This document shows, piece by piece, positions 16,456 through 25,439 of a stretch of DNA of 64,000 nt. The DNA is taken from positions 496,001 to 560,000 of the forward strand of contig JACJWU010000001.1 of the NCBI GenBank assembly GCA_020636995.1, in the 5' to 3' direction. How positions within the stretch are numbered: position 1 is the first letter of the stretch; every line of letters starts with the position of its first letter. Below the pieces are notes generated by a model. The model was not told where the DNA came from, searched no databases, and worked only from the letters and a program-made list of their open reading frames with translations. A program made the translations under genes and the position numbers. This DNA comes from Actinomycetota bacterium. Its GTDB lineage: Bacteria > Actinomycetota > Actinomycetes > S36-B12 > UBA10799.

Positions 16456-17646
16456 ATGGCCGACACGACCACCGAACCGGTCGCCGTCACCGGGGACGAA
16501 CCGGAGTCGGTGCGGGAGGTCTCCGCTCGCACCAAAGGCCTGCTGATCAGCGTGCCCATCCTTGTGGGTCTGGGCTTCATGTTGGGCTATCCGGCGGTCA
16601 TCGCGCTGGCCGCCGCCCCCCTGCTGCTGGTCGCGATCGCCTTGTTCATGGTCGGGCGCCGACCCGGCGGGAACCTGCGTCGTGCCGTCGAACCCTCTCA
16701 ACTGACACGCGGCGAGACCGCCACCGCACTGATCACGAGCGTGAACACCCGCGTGACCCCCACCGGGGTCGTCGAGGCGCTTGACAGTATCGGTGGCCAG
16801 CCCGTCGAGGTACTCATCCCGCCCGTTCCACCGCGCCGCGAGGTCACGGTGTCCTACCGTTTCGTACCCCTGCGCCGCGGGGAACTCCACCTCGGCCCGG
16901 TCACCTTGGAGCGGCGCGATCCCTGGGGGCTGTTCGTGCGTCGGGCAACCGCATCGGCGGAACTTACCGTCCTGGTCCACCCGCGTGTGCTGCCCGTCGA
17001 GGTGGCGCTGGCCGGCAACCGCATCGGCCAGGAAGGCGGCACGGCGGATCGCGACGTCCTGGGCTCCAACCAGTTCCACACGCTGCGCGAATACGTCGTC
17101 GGTGACGAACTGCGCCAGATCCACTGGCGCAGTTCTGCGCGCGTGGGCAAGTTGATGGTCAAACAACTGGTCGACAACCCCCTACCGCGCGCTCTGGTCG
17201 TGCTGGACAACGACATCCGCTCCTACCGCCGTTCGCAGGACTTCGAGGAGGCCGTCGATGCCGCCGCTTCCATCGGCAGTGCGATCGTGCAGGCCGGGTT
17301 GCCCGTGTCCCTGCGCACCACCGGCGAGGATGCGGGCGTCGAGGTCCTGCGCGTCGACGACCTGACTCGGCTGCTGGACGCCTTGGCCCTCAGCGACCCG
17401 CGTGAACTCAAGGTGTCGCCGCCAGCCTTGCGGCAGGTTCTGCTGGCCACCCGCTCGACGTCGTTCTTCCTCGTCACCGGCCCGAACACCGGCCTGCTCC
17501 CCAGTGCCATCGCTGCCCTGGGCCTGGTCGGCGAGGGCACCGTCGTACGGATCGGGCAGGAAGGCGGGCTCAGCCGTCCCCGGCGTGGACTGGTCTTCCG
17601 CGACGCGATGCGCTGCGACGACCTGGTGTCCCAGGGGCCGACATGA
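16456..17646 (+). CDS. DUF58 domain membrane protein
   Basis: A 396-aa protein with two adjacent membrane helices (about residues 32-70) and a soluble region. This contains the DUF58 signature (FHTLREYVVGDELRQIHWRS, then SARVGKLMVKQ; residues about 200-235) and a vWA-like fold. Its start is 3 bp after the MoxR stop, and its stop overlaps the next gene by four bases (ATGA). DUF58 proteins are routine partners of MoxR ATPases and of transglutaminase-like proteins; a role in cell-envelope processing is a common suggestion but unproven. Confidence 0.9.
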   Translation: MADTTTEPVAVTGDEPESVREVSARTKGLLISVPILVGLGFMLGYPAVIALAAAPLLLVAIALFMVGRRPGGNLRRAVEPSQLTRGETATALITSVNTRVTPTGVVEALDSIGGQPVEVLIPPVPPRREVTVSYRFVPLRRGELHLGPVTLERRDPWGLFVRRATASAELTVLVHPRVLPVEVALAGNRIGQEGGTADRDVLGSNQFHTLREYVVGDELRQIHWRSSARVGKLMVKQLVDNPLPRALVVLDNDIRSYRRSQDFEEAVDAAASIGSAIVQAGLPVSLRTTGEDAGVEVLRVDDLTRLLDALALSDPRELKVSPPALRQVLLATRSTSFFLVTGPNTGLLPSAIAALGLVGEGTVVRIGQEGGLSRPRRGLVFRDAMRCDDLVSQGPT

Positions 17647-19823
17647 CACGTATGGACGTGGTCCGGCGGACCGTCGCGGTGGGGATCATGTGCCTGGGCG
17701 CCACGGCGGTGTTCATCCGCCTCTTCGGCTACATCCCCGTGTTCAGCCGGCTGTATCCGGTGATCATCCTGTGCTGCGTCGGCTACGCGCTGGGAACCGC
17801 GGGCGGACAGCGCGTACAGCGGGGGCTCGGTGCACTGGTGGGCCTTCTGACCACGGTGATCGCCAGCGTCGTGCTCGGCGCGATGACGATCCAGAACCAG
17901 GACGGGAACGTCGGTCTATCCAGCTTCTTCGGCGGGCTGGTCGAGGGCTTCGGCATCATCATCCGTGCCGTGGTGCCCGCACCGGTCAATGCCGAGACCA
18001 TCACGGCGGCCATGCTGCTGACGGCCTACGGCACCCTCGTCGCCTGTCTGCTCGTGACCACGTTCGTCCCCGCAGCAAGCCTGGTTCCCGCATCGGTCAT
18101 CTTCATCGTCGGCCTGATGCTGTCGCAGGGATCAGCCCTTCCACCCATCCCTTTCGCGGCCGTATTCATCGCAGCGGTGGTCGCTGCGCTGGCGCTCATG
18201 CCGGCGGCCAAGCAGCAGAACCGGATCGAGGACGGCGCGGAATTCGCTGATGTGGAGACCGCGAAGCGGCCGGGGCGCCCACTTCGGGTGGGCATGGTCT
18301 CGATGGCAGCGCTGCTCGTCGCGGTGGTGGCCGCTGCGCTGGGCCCGATGGCACAGATCGGCTCGATCCGGCCACCCTTCGACCCCCACCAGAAGGACAA
18401 TTTCCGGCCCGACACCGACCTCGACGGTGACGATGTGGTGTCGCTGGCGACCAAGTGGCAGACGCTGCGGCGGGAGGACCCGTTCGAAGTCTTCACCGTG
18501 ACCGGACCGGAGATCCCGGGCGCGGTGAACTGGGCGATCAACGCCAAGTACGACGGCGTGACGTGGAGCAGCCTCACCACCTTCGATCAGATCGGCGAGG
18601 ACGGCATCCCGTACGAGGGGCCCAAACCGCGCTTCACCATCGATGGCAGTACCGGCTTCGAAACCGGTGAGTTGCTGCCTGGACCGTGGTTGCCCGCGTC
18701 ATACCGACCGACCAATGTCACCGGGCAGGTCGCCCGCGCTGATCGCGAAGCGACGATCGTCGCCGGTGACGACAAGGGGGCGGGCAAGACCTACCAGGTG
18801 GACTTCCGCGCCTTGGCGATGCGCTCACTGGCACCTCTGGCCACGGTGCGGCCGGTCGACCGCCCCGAGTTCGGCACGCTGCGGGAGTTGCCGGCCGGCT
18901 TCCCGCTCGAACTGCGCTACTTCGCGCAGAGCGCGATGTCCACCCAGTCGACGCCGTACGCCAAGCTCGAGGCGCTGGCCGACGTGCTGTCCGCCCCGCC
19001 GTACCAAGAGGCCAACGACTCCATCGACAACGCTTTGGATGTGGCCTCGTTGACCGATCTGGTCATCACCAGCAAGGAGGGGACACAAGCGCAGTACGCA
19101 ACGGCCTTCGCGTTGATGGCGCGCAGTCAGGGATACCCGACGAGGCTGGTCGTGGGCTTCTCCACGCGCGGCAAGGCCGCAACCAGGACGGTGAAATCCA
19201 CCGATGTCCTGGTGTATCCGGAAGTGGAACTCACCAAGGTGGGATGGGTGCCGTTCGCTCCGGGACCGCGGGATCTTGCCCGTGGCGTCCCGGTCGTGCA
19301 GCGCTTCAAGCCGCCCAAGCAGGACAAGCCTCCCAAGGAGAGCCCCTCACCGACACCGACCGAGGAACCCACGCCGACGCCGAGTCCGACGAAGGAACCG
19401 GAACAGACCGAGACCCGGTCGTTGACCGCACTGGTCCTGCCGGTGGCCGGCCTCCTACTTGTAGTCGGCTGGCCCGTGCTGGTGGCGTGGCGCCGCCGCC
19501 GGGTGCGCGGACGCTACTGCACAGGCGATCCGGACGAACGGGTCGAAGGCGCGTGGCGATACGTTCGCACCACCCGCAAGCGCCTCGGTCAAGCACTTGC
19601 CGACACCTCCTCGCCAGCGGCGTATGCCGCGGATCCGGCCACCGAGCGCGGCTTGTCGTCGCTGGCCGCCATGACGGAGACCGCGATGTACGCCCCGGAG
19701 CAACTGACGGACTCCGATGCCGACCAGGCGTGGACACTGGCAGATGGCGTGGTGGCGGCAGCGGTGAAGCACGCGTCATGGTCACGCAAGCTGCGCTGGT
19801 GGCTGCTGCCCCAGCGGCGTTGA
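17643..19823 (+). CDS. TgpA-like membrane protein with degenerate transglutaminase domain
   Basis: A 726-aa protein with several N-terminal membrane helices (to about residue 245), an extracytoplasmic domain, and a transglutaminase-like core near 480-545. A Pro/Thr/Glu-rich linker (about 555-590), another helix, and a cytoplasmic tail follow. The core keeps ATAFALMARSQGYPTRLVVG and VGWVPFAPG. The catalytic Cys position reads GTQAQYA, and the expected His and Asp positions are also replaced, so enzymatic activity is unlikely. Third gene of the MoxR-DUF58 unit. Confidence 0.85.
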   Translation: MTRMDVVRRTVAVGIMCLGATAVFIRLFGYIPVFSRLYPVIILCCVGYALGTAGGQRVQRGLGALVGLLTTVIASVVLGAMTIQNQDGNVGLSSFFGGLVEGFGIIIRAVVPAPVNAETITAAMLLTAYGTLVACLLVTTFVPAASLVPASVIFIVGLMLSQGSALPPIPFAAVFIAAVVAALALMPAAKQQNRIEDGAEFADVETAKRPGRPLRVGMVSMAALLVAVVAAALGPMAQIGSIRPPFDPHQKDNFRPDTDLDGDDVVSLATKWQTLRREDPFEVFTVTGPEIPGAVNWAINAKYDGVTWSSLTTFDQIGEDGIPYEGPKPRFTIDGSTGFETGELLPGPWLPASYRPTNVTGQVARADREATIVAGDDKGAGKTYQVDFRALAMRSLAPLATVRPVDRPEFGTLRELPAGFPLELRYFAQSAMSTQSTPYAKLEALADVLSAPPYQEANDSIDNALDVASLTDLVITSKEGTQAQYATAFALMARSQGYPTRLVVGFSTRGKAATRTVKSTDVLVYPEVELTKVGWVPFAPGPRDLARGVPVVQRFKPPKQDKPPKESPSPTPTEEPTPTPSPTKEPEQTETRSLTALVLPVAGLLLVVGWPVLVAWRRRRVRGRYCTGDPDERVEGAWRYVRTTRKRLGQALADTSSPAAYAADPATERGLSSLAAMTETAMYAPEQLTDSDADQAWTLADGVVAAAVKHASWSRKLRWWLLPQRR

Positions 19824-19863
19824 CCTGTGGCGGTCACGTGCTACCCGACCTAGCCTTGGACAC

Positions 19864-20295
19864 ATGCACAGCAGCCCGGCCGACGACCAGACCCCGTACC
19901 CGCGGCAGAAGAGCGAGGAGCAGTGGCGCGCGCACTTGACGCCGCAGGAGTACCACGTGCTGCGGGAAGCGGGCACCGAGCGGGCATTCACCGGCGAATA
20001 CACGGCTACGGAGACGGCGGGGGTGTATTCGTGCCGTGCGTGTGGCGAGGAGTTGTTCCGTTCCAGTGAGAAGTTCCACTCCGGCTGCGGATGGCCGTCG
20101 TTCTTCTCGCCCCTCGCAGGCGACCGGATCATCGAGATCGAGGACCGTTCCCTGGGCATGATCCGCACCGAGGTCAGGTGCGCGTCATGCGGCTCCCACC
20201 TCGGACACGTCTTCGCAGGCGAGGGCTACAACACCCCCACCGACTTGCGCTACTGCCTCAACTCCGTGTCGCTACGCCTGGAGCCCACCGACTGA
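19864..20295 (+). CDS. msrB: peptide-methionine (R)-S-oxide reductase MsrB
   Basis: A 143-aa enzyme that reduces the R epimer of methionine sulfoxide in proteins. Two CxxC pairs for structural zinc are present (CRAC and CASC). The active site includes SGCGWPSFF, GSHLGHVF and the nucleophilic Cys in LRYCLNSVSL. The length is typical for a single-domain MsrB. It stands alone on the plus strand, converging with hemQ. No msrA is seen in the window. Confidence 0.95.
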   Translation: MHSSPADDQTPYPRQKSEEQWRAHLTPQEYHVLREAGTERAFTGEYTATETAGVYSCRACGEELFRSSEKFHSGCGWPSFFSPLAGDRIIEIEDRSLGMIRTEVRCASCGSHLGHVFAGEGYNTPTDLRYCLNSVSLRLEPTD

Positions 20296-20330
20296 CCGGC
20301 CGAAGCTGCACCGCACACAGCGGCGGGCGG

Positions 20331-21026
20331 TCAGGGCAGACGCTCCACAAGGTCTGCCAGTTCCCAGCGCCGACCGGTGTAGAACGGGATCTCCTCCCGC
20401 ACGTGCATCCGTGCTCGCGACCCTCGCAGATGTCGCATGAGATCCACGATGCGGTGCAGTTCGTCGGCCTCGAAGGCAAGGATCCATTCGTAGTCGGACA
20501 ATGCGAACGACGCGACTGTGTTCGCGCGCACATCCGGGTAGCCCCGGGCCATCTGCCCATGTTCTTTGAGCAGTTCCCGGCGTTCCTCGTCGGCCAACAG
20601 GTACCACTCGTAGCTGCGCACGAAGGGATACACGCACAGGTAGTCGTGGGCGACCTCGTCGGCCATGAACGCCGGGACGTGGGACTTGTTGAACTCCGCT
20701 GGCCGGTGCAGCGCCTGCACCGACCACACCGGCTGCAGACACCGGCCGAACGCAGTCGAACGCAGGGCGTGGTAGGCCGACTGCAATGTCTCGCTCTCGT
20801 CGCTGTGCCACCACACCATGACGTCGGCATCCGCACGCAGTCCACCCACGTCGTACCAACCACGGGTCACGAGGTCGCCCTTGACCGCCTCCAGCGCGGT
20901 CTCGACCTCCTCGTGCAGGTCGATCCGGCGGGTGCCCAGCGACGAATCGACCGCGAACACCGAGATCTGCATGTAGCGGATCGTGTCATTGATGCGGCGG
21001 GCCGCGGCCGCCTTACTCTCAGCCAT
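20331..21026 (-). CDS. hemQ: coproheme decarboxylase HemQ (ChdC)
   Basis: A 231-aa chlorite-dismutase-fold protein that performs the last step of the coproporphyrin-dependent heme pathway, turning coproheme into heme b with peroxide. The conserved block YPFVRSYEWYLL, an NDTIRYMQISVFAV start and AEFNKSHVPAFM fit the actinobacterial HemQ group, not true chlorite dismutases. Its ATG lies 8 bp inside the end of the upstream hemY. The three heme genes hemE-hemY-hemQ form one minus-strand unit; no ferrochelatase gene is in the window. Confidence 0.92.
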   Translation of the reverse strand: MAESKAAAARRINDTIRYMQISVFAVDSSLGTRRIDLHEEVETALEAVKGDLVTRGWYDVGGLRADADVMVWWHSDESETLQSAYHALRSTAFGRCLQPVWSVQALHRPAEFNKSHVPAFMADEVAHDYLCVYPFVRSYEWYLLADEERRELLKEHGQMARGYPDVRANTVASFALSDYEWILAFEADELHRIVDLMRHLRGSRARMHVREEIPFYTGRRWELADLVERLP

Positions 21027-22470
21027 GGGCCCATTCTCGCCTTTCTGCCAGTTGCTGCAGCACGGTGCTCACCGCAGCCTGCGACGAGCCGATGCAGGCC
21101 GCGATCCCCACACCTTCGTACGCTGCACCGCACACGGCCAGACCCGGCGTGTTGAGCAGCCACTCCCGGGCATCGGCCACGCGCGTGCGGTGCCCCACGG
21201 CGTACTGCGGGAGCCCCTGCGGCCATCGGGTCACGGATTCGATCGCCGGCCTTCGGGGCAGGCCGATCATCTCGGAGAGGTCGTCGGCTGCCAGGCGGAC
21301 GAGTTGAGCGTCAGACGCCTCCACCGCCAGTGGATCGCCTGCCCGGCCGAGCGAGGCGCGCAGGATGAACAATCCGTCGTCGGCGTGGCTGCGGGCCTGC
21401 TGACCGAGCCAGTTCCACTTCAGGCTGGAGTACGTCACGCCCTTCACAGCCCTGCCCTCCACTGGTGGTACGAGGAACCCACTGCCGCTCAAGTGACGGG
21501 CTTCGTTCGCCGCATAGCCGAGGGTCACCACAGCGACATCGGCGTACTCGATCCCCCGCAACTCGTCGGCCGCGGCGCTGTTCACGGTGTCCAGCAACTC
21601 TGCGGTCACGTTGGCCGGGGTGGCGAACAGCACCGCGTCGGCGGTGTGGGTCGCATAACGGCCGCGACCGTTCCCGGCCACGACGTCCCACGCGTGCCCG
21701 CGGGCCCGCACCTGCTGCACCGGCGACGTGGTCCGCAGCGTGACACCCCGCTCACGCAGAGCACTCACCAACGTGGCGGGCATGGCGCCCACACCACCCT
21801 CAAGTCCCACGAAGATCGGACCCTTGCGCGGTCCCATCGTCTTGCGGCCGTCGGACAGCACGGACGCAGCCGATGCGATGGCTGAGCGCCGCTGCGTCGC
21901 GGCGCGGTACAACGCGGGCACGGTCATCTGCAGGCTGAGCGACTCCGAGCGCCCGGCGTAGACACCGCCCAGCATCGGCTCGACAAGGCGCGCGGTCACT
22001 TCTCCACCCAGGCGGGTGGAGACGTAGTCCCCCACAGAGACATCGCCGTGCAGCACAGTGCGTGGCAGCAGATGGTCCAACGGGATCCGCAACAGTGCCG
22101 GCACGGACAGAATGCCGCTGGCGGCCAACTTGCGCAGGTCGGTGGGGACCCCTGTCAGCAAGCCGCGCGGGATGGGCCGCAGTCGACCACGGCTGTAGAT
22201 GGCGGCTTGCGTGGTGGCCGCCGGCACCGTCTCGAGGCCGAGTTCCCTGCACAGCGCGACGGCTTCCGGGCGAGCGGCCAGCAGGGCCTCCGCACCGGTG
22301 TCGGTCGGCACCCCGCCGAAACTCTGCACAGCCAACTTGCCTCCGAAGCGCGGGGAGGATTCCAGCACCGTCACCGACGCTCTGGGCCCGTTCGGACCCT
22401 GCGTCAGGTACCAGGCCGCAGCCAATCCACTGATCCCACCGCCCACCACGATCACGTGCGGCAGCGCCAT
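21019..22470 (-). CDS. hemY: coproporphyrinogen III oxidase (HemY/CgoX type)
   Basis: A FAD-dependent oxidase of about 483 aa. The N-terminal dinucleotide motif is VIVVGGGISGLAAAWYL, and the C-terminal FAD contact is VCGAAYEGVGIAACI. In organisms with HemQ this enzyme oxidises coproporphyrinogen III to coproporphyrin III, not protoporphyrinogen. The ATG at 22470 overlaps the hemE stop by one base (TGATG), with GAGGGGG upstream; a TTG one codon earlier (22473) is also possible. Confidence 0.92.
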   Translation of the reverse strand: MALPHVIVVGGGISGLAAAWYLTQGPNGPRASVTVLESSPRFGGKLAVQSFGGVPTDTGAEALLAARPEAVALCRELGLETVPAATTQAAIYSRGRLRPIPRGLLTGVPTDLRKLAASGILSVPALLRIPLDHLLPRTVLHGDVSVGDYVSTRLGGEVTARLVEPMLGGVYAGRSESLSLQMTVPALYRAATQRRSAIASAASVLSDGRKTMGPRKGPIFVGLEGGVGAMPATLVSALRERGVTLRTTSPVQQVRARGHAWDVVAGNGRGRYATHTADAVLFATPANVTAELLDTVNSAAADELRGIEYADVAVVTLGYAANEARHLSGSGFLVPPVEGRAVKGVTYSSLKWNWLGQQARSHADDGLFILRASLGRAGDPLAVEASDAQLVRLAADDLSEMIGLPRRPAIESVTRWPQGLPQYAVGHRTRVADAREWLLNTPGLAVCGAAYEGVGIAACIGSSQAAVSTVLQQLAERREWAHG

Positions 22471-23549
22471 CAAGCCACCCCCTCGAAAGACTCGCCGAAC
22501 TCCTGCACGGCCCGCACTGCGGCAGTGACATTGTCCGCAGGTGTGTCGGGCAGGACTCCGTGCCCGAGATTGAACACGTGGCCCCGAAGAGCACGTCCGG
22601 CGGCCAGCACGCGGCGCACCTCGGCCTCGATGGTGTCAGCGTCGGTGAGCAGTACCGCCGGATCGAGGTTCCCCTGCAGGGGCAGCTGTGAGCGGATGGC
22701 CGTCGGCACGGCGTCCAGATCGACGCGGAAGTCCACGCCGAGCACATCACAACCAGCGCCGGCCATGTCCGATGCCAGATGGTTCGCCCCGACCCCGAAG
22801 TGCACGCGTGGCACACCGAGGTCGGCGACCTGCTCGAAGACCCGCATCGTGTGCGGGAGGACGTGCTGGCGGTACAGGCGCGCGGGCAACGCGCCCACCC
22901 AGGAGTCGAACAGTTGCATCGCGCTGGCACCCGCTGTGATCTGTACCCGCAGGAACTCCGACGCGAGGTCCGCCAGTTTGCCCAGCAATCCCGCGAACAT
23001 CTCGGGCTGGCGGATCATCATCGCTTTGGTCTTCGGCAGGTCCCTCGAGGGGCCGCCTTCGATGAGGTAGCTGGCCACTGTGAAGGGCGCGCCCGCGAAC
23101 CCGATGAGCGGGGTGCTGCCCAATTGCGCCACGGTCTGCCGCACACCTTCGGCGACGGCATCGAACATCTCCGGCGCAGGCTGCGGCAGACGATCAAGGT
23201 CGGTCACCTCCGCGAACGGGTCGGCGACCACCGGCCCGACGCCCGGGGTGATGACAACGTCCACACCCGCGCACTTCACCGGGACCACGATGTCGCTGAA
23301 AAAGATGGCCGCGTCGACCCCATGACGGCGAACGGGCTGCAAGGTGATCTCGGCGGCCAGGCTCGGGTCAAGGCAGGTATCGAGCATCGGGATTCCGGCG
23401 CGCACCTCGCGGTACTCCGGAAGCGAACGACCGGCCTGCCGCATGAACCAGACCGGCGGGCGGTCCACGGACTGCGCTCGCATGGCGCGCACCAGGCGAC
23501 TGTTGGCGGTGTCGGCGACCCACCAGGGGTGCTCGGGAGGCAACGTCAC
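22470..23549 (-). CDS. hemE: uroporphyrinogen decarboxylase
   Basis: Converts uroporphyrinogen III to coproporphyrinogen III in heme synthesis. The signature RPPVWFMRQAGRSLPEYREV is near the N-terminus, and GFAGAPFTVASYLIEGG follows. With the GTG start at 23549 the product is 359 aa, the normal size. GGAGG abuts this GTG; a TTG two codons later (23543) has better spacing, and an ATG 24 codons upstream (23621) lacks a ribosome site. First gene of hemE-hemY-hemQ. Its upstream region is occupied by the GTTAG arrays. Confidence 0.92.
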   Translation of the reverse strand: MTLPPEHPWWVADTANSRLVRAMRAQSVDRPPVWFMRQAGRSLPEYREVRAGIPMLDTCLDPSLAAEITLQPVRRHGVDAAIFFSDIVVPVKCAGVDVVITPGVGPVVADPFAEVTDLDRLPQPAPEMFDAVAEGVRQTVAQLGSTPLIGFAGAPFTVASYLIEGGPSRDLPKTKAMMIRQPEMFAGLLGKLADLASEFLRVQITAGASAMQLFDSWVGALPARLYRQHVLPHTMRVFEQVADLGVPRVHFGVGANHLASDMAGAGCDVLGVDFRVDLDAVPTAIRSQLPLQGNLDPAVLLTDADTIEAEVRRVLAAGRALRGHVFNLGHGVLPDTPADNVTAAVRAVQEFGESFEGVA

Positions 23550-23664
23550 CCTCCGATCGTGGCATGGCCGCGCTATTGCCGCTGTCGCACCTGCCTGATC
23601 CCCGCCTTCGGAGACTGTCATCGCTGCAGAGGCCGACGATTCGGGCTGGCCCTGAGCACCCCCC

Positions 23665-23772
23665 GTTAGAGATCGGCAGCCTCGTTAGAGACACAGCACT
23701 CCGGTTAGTCCTATACGGCCGTGGGACTCTAACCGCAGTGCCGTGTCTCTAACCGCAGTGCCGATCTCTAAC
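23665..23772. repeat. GTTAG/CTAAC fold-back array, copy A
   Basis: Five consecutive modules. Left: GTTAGAGATCGGCAGCCTC (23665-23683) and GTTAGAGACACAGCACTCCG (23684-23703). Core: a 30-nt module (23704-23733) starting GTTAGTCC, ending GGACTCTAAC, with the palindrome ACGGCCGT at its centre. Right: CGCAGTGCCGTGTCTCTAAC (23734-23753) and CGCAGTGCCGATCTCTAAC (23754-23772). The right modules are reverse complements of the left ones, nested around the core: 14 bp perfect in the outer pair, 18 of 20 in the inner. The whole could fold into one long hairpin. It lies in the gap between divergent hemE and the DUF3000 gene; no ORF is convincing in 23550-24163. Confidence 0.9.
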
Positions 23773-23861
23773 CGCAATTCCGAAGCCACACCGCGACACC
23801 GAACCGCGACCAGACCTCACGGGTGGCGTCGCCCCGGACCTCGCCGAATCGCGACGCCCAA

Positions 23862-24007
23862 CCTAGAGATCGGCAGTCTCGTTAGAGATCGGCAGCCTCG
23901 TTAGAGATACGCAGCCTCGTTAGAGACACAGCACTCCGGTTAGTCCTATACGGCCGTGGGACTCTAACCGCAGTGCCGTGTCTCTAACCACAATGCCGAT
24001 CTCTAAC
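23862..24007. repeat. GTTAG/CTAAC fold-back array, copy B, within a 235-bp tandem duplication
   Basis: A second copy 235 bp downstream of copy A, with one more full left module. Left: a decayed module (23862-23880), GTTAGAGATCGGCAGCCTC (23881-23899), GTTAGAGATACGCAGCCTC (23900-23918), GTTAGAGACACAGCACTCCG (23919-23938). The core (23939-23968) is identical to copy A. Right: CGCAGTGCCGTGTCTCTAAC (23969-23988) and CACAATGCCGATCTCTAAC (23989-24007). Both copies are followed by the same roughly 90-bp unique tail (23773-23863 and 24008-24098) with a few differences. The region thus arose by tandem duplication, while module number changed independently. Confidence 0.9.
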
Positions 24008-24163
24008 CGCAATGCCAAGGCCACACCGCGACACCGAACCGCGACCAGACCTCACGGGTGGCGTCGCCCCGGGCCTCGCCGAGTCGCAACGCCCAACCGG
24101 CCGGGGTCGACACAGCACCCGCGGTGAGGCACACATCGCGCCTCGCGGACCTACAGTGGAAAG

Positions 24164-24718
24164 GTGAGCGAGGAACCAGCCTTCGAGGAGGCGGTCGCGC
24201 GCATGGGCGCCGACGAGGTGCGCCCCGACATCGTGTTGACCGCTGCGCCCGCCCCCGGACGACTGGCCCCGTTCGCACACGCCGTGACCGCGCAGATCGG
24301 CACCGACCCGGAGGTGGGGACCGGACGTTTCGTTCTCCTGCACGACCCGGCGCGGCCCGCGTCGTGGGAGTCCGACACCCGCGTGGTCGTGTACGTCGAG
24401 GCCGACATCGACGCCGAGATGGCAGAGGACCAGTTGCTGACCGACGTGGGCTGGACCTGGCTGCAGGAGTGCCTGGCGGCGGCCGAGGCGCCGTTCACAG
24501 CGCTGGGAGGCACCGTAACGGCGGTCCGCTCCACCTCGTTCGAGGCGCTCTCGGCGCGCGGGCACGAGACCAGCATCCAGGTGCGCGCCTCGTGGTCCCC
24601 GTCGGGCCTGGTGGACCTTCCCGAGCACTTCACCGCCTGGATCAGTCTGATGGAACTGTGTGCGGGCCTCGACCCCTACCATCCCGGTGTCACCCGAATA
24701 GGTGAGATCTCGTCCTGA
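24164..24718 (+). CDS. DUF3000 family protein
   Basis: A 184-aa soluble acidic protein starting at GTG (MSEEPAFEEAVARMGADEV). Segments such as PFAHAVTAQIG, TGRFVLLHDPARPASWESDT, RVVVYVEADIDAEMAEDQLL and WLQECLAAAEAP match DUF3000, an actinobacteria-restricted family of unknown function. It sits next to hemE, a LuxR-type regulator and rnd, a neighbourhood I recall as conserved in actinobacteria. No catalytic motif is evident. Confidence 0.85.
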   Translation: MSEEPAFEEAVARMGADEVRPDIVLTAAPAPGRLAPFAHAVTAQIGTDPEVGTGRFVLLHDPARPASWESDTRVVVYVEADIDAEMAEDQLLTDVGWTWLQECLAAAEAPFTALGGTVTAVRSTSFEALSARGHETSIQVRASWSPSGLVDLPEHFTAWISLMELCAGLDPYHPGVTRIGEISS

Positions 24719-24788
24719 TCGGTCCACGCCTCAAGGTCGACGCCGCTGGGACCGATGCAAGAGGCACAGCCCGTGCAGGAGGTTGACC

Positions 24789-25391
24789 GTGAACGATGTC
24801 GTGGTGCTGCCCACCGGTGTCCGCTCGGACACGGTGCGCACACGCGTCACGACCATGATCGTGTGCGCGGACCCCACCCGCGCCACGTCGCTGGACTCCG
24901 CGATGGGGGCCATGGGCTTGGACACGACGGTACTCGGCGCCGGCAGTCAGGTGCGCGAGTACGCAGACCGGCACACCCCACCGGATACCTGCTTCATCGT
25001 GACCCCTCTGCCCGATGGACCGGTGTTGCCCCTGATCCGCATGCTGCGCTCGCGCGGATGGCACAAGATCACGGTGCTCAGCGGACACGCTGACGCGCGG
25101 GCTGTGCACGCCGCCTTGCTCGCCGACGTCCGCAGCGTCGTGGTCCAGCCTTCGAGCGGTCAGAGCGTTCAGCCGACCATGCGTCCCAAGGGTTCGGCGC
25201 ACCTCAGTGAACGCGAGTTGGAGGTCCTGCGGATGGTTGCCGATGGGCAGACCAACCGGGAGGTCGGCGAGAGGCTGGGGCTGTCCGCCCTGACAGTGAA
25301 GTCGCACTTGGCCCGCATCGCACGCAAACTCGGCTCAGGAGACCGCGCCCAGATGGTCGCCACCGCGATCCGCAACGGCTACATCCGCTGA
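24789..25391 (+). CDS. LuxR-type regulator with atypical receiver domain
   Basis: A 200-aa protein starting at GTG 24789 with AGGAGG six bases upstream; an earlier in-frame start (24702) overlaps the DUF3000 gene and lacks support. Residues about 10-115 look like a receiver fold (MIVCADPTRATSLDSAMGAM, then ITVLSGHADARAVHAALLAD). However, the usual phosphoacceptor Asp position reads CFIVTPLPDG, so phosphorylation is doubtful. The C-terminal LuxR helix-turn-helix is typical (LSERELEVLRMVADGQTNRE, then LTVKSHLARIARKLG). Probable DNA-binding regulator with a non-canonical input; targets unknown. Confidence 0.85.
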   Translation: MNDVVVLPTGVRSDTVRTRVTTMIVCADPTRATSLDSAMGAMGLDTTVLGAGSQVREYADRHTPPDTCFIVTPLPDGPVLPLIRMLRSRGWHKITVLSGHADARAVHAALLADVRSVVVQPSSGQSVQPTMRPKGSAHLSERELEVLRMVADGQTNREVGERLGLSALTVKSHLARIARKLGSGDRAQMVATAIRNGYIR

Positions 25392-25439
25392 ACACCCAAA
25401 TACCCTCAGATAGTCGCTCCTGCGATTAGGTTTACTCGC

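Noticed and set aside
20331..21026. True chlorite dismutase
   Set aside because: Context with hemE-hemY and the actinobacterial HemQ sequence blocks point to coproheme decarboxylase.
23665..24007. CRISPR array
   Set aside because: Modules are contiguous with no spacers, and the right-hand modules are inverted relative to the left; no cas genes are present.
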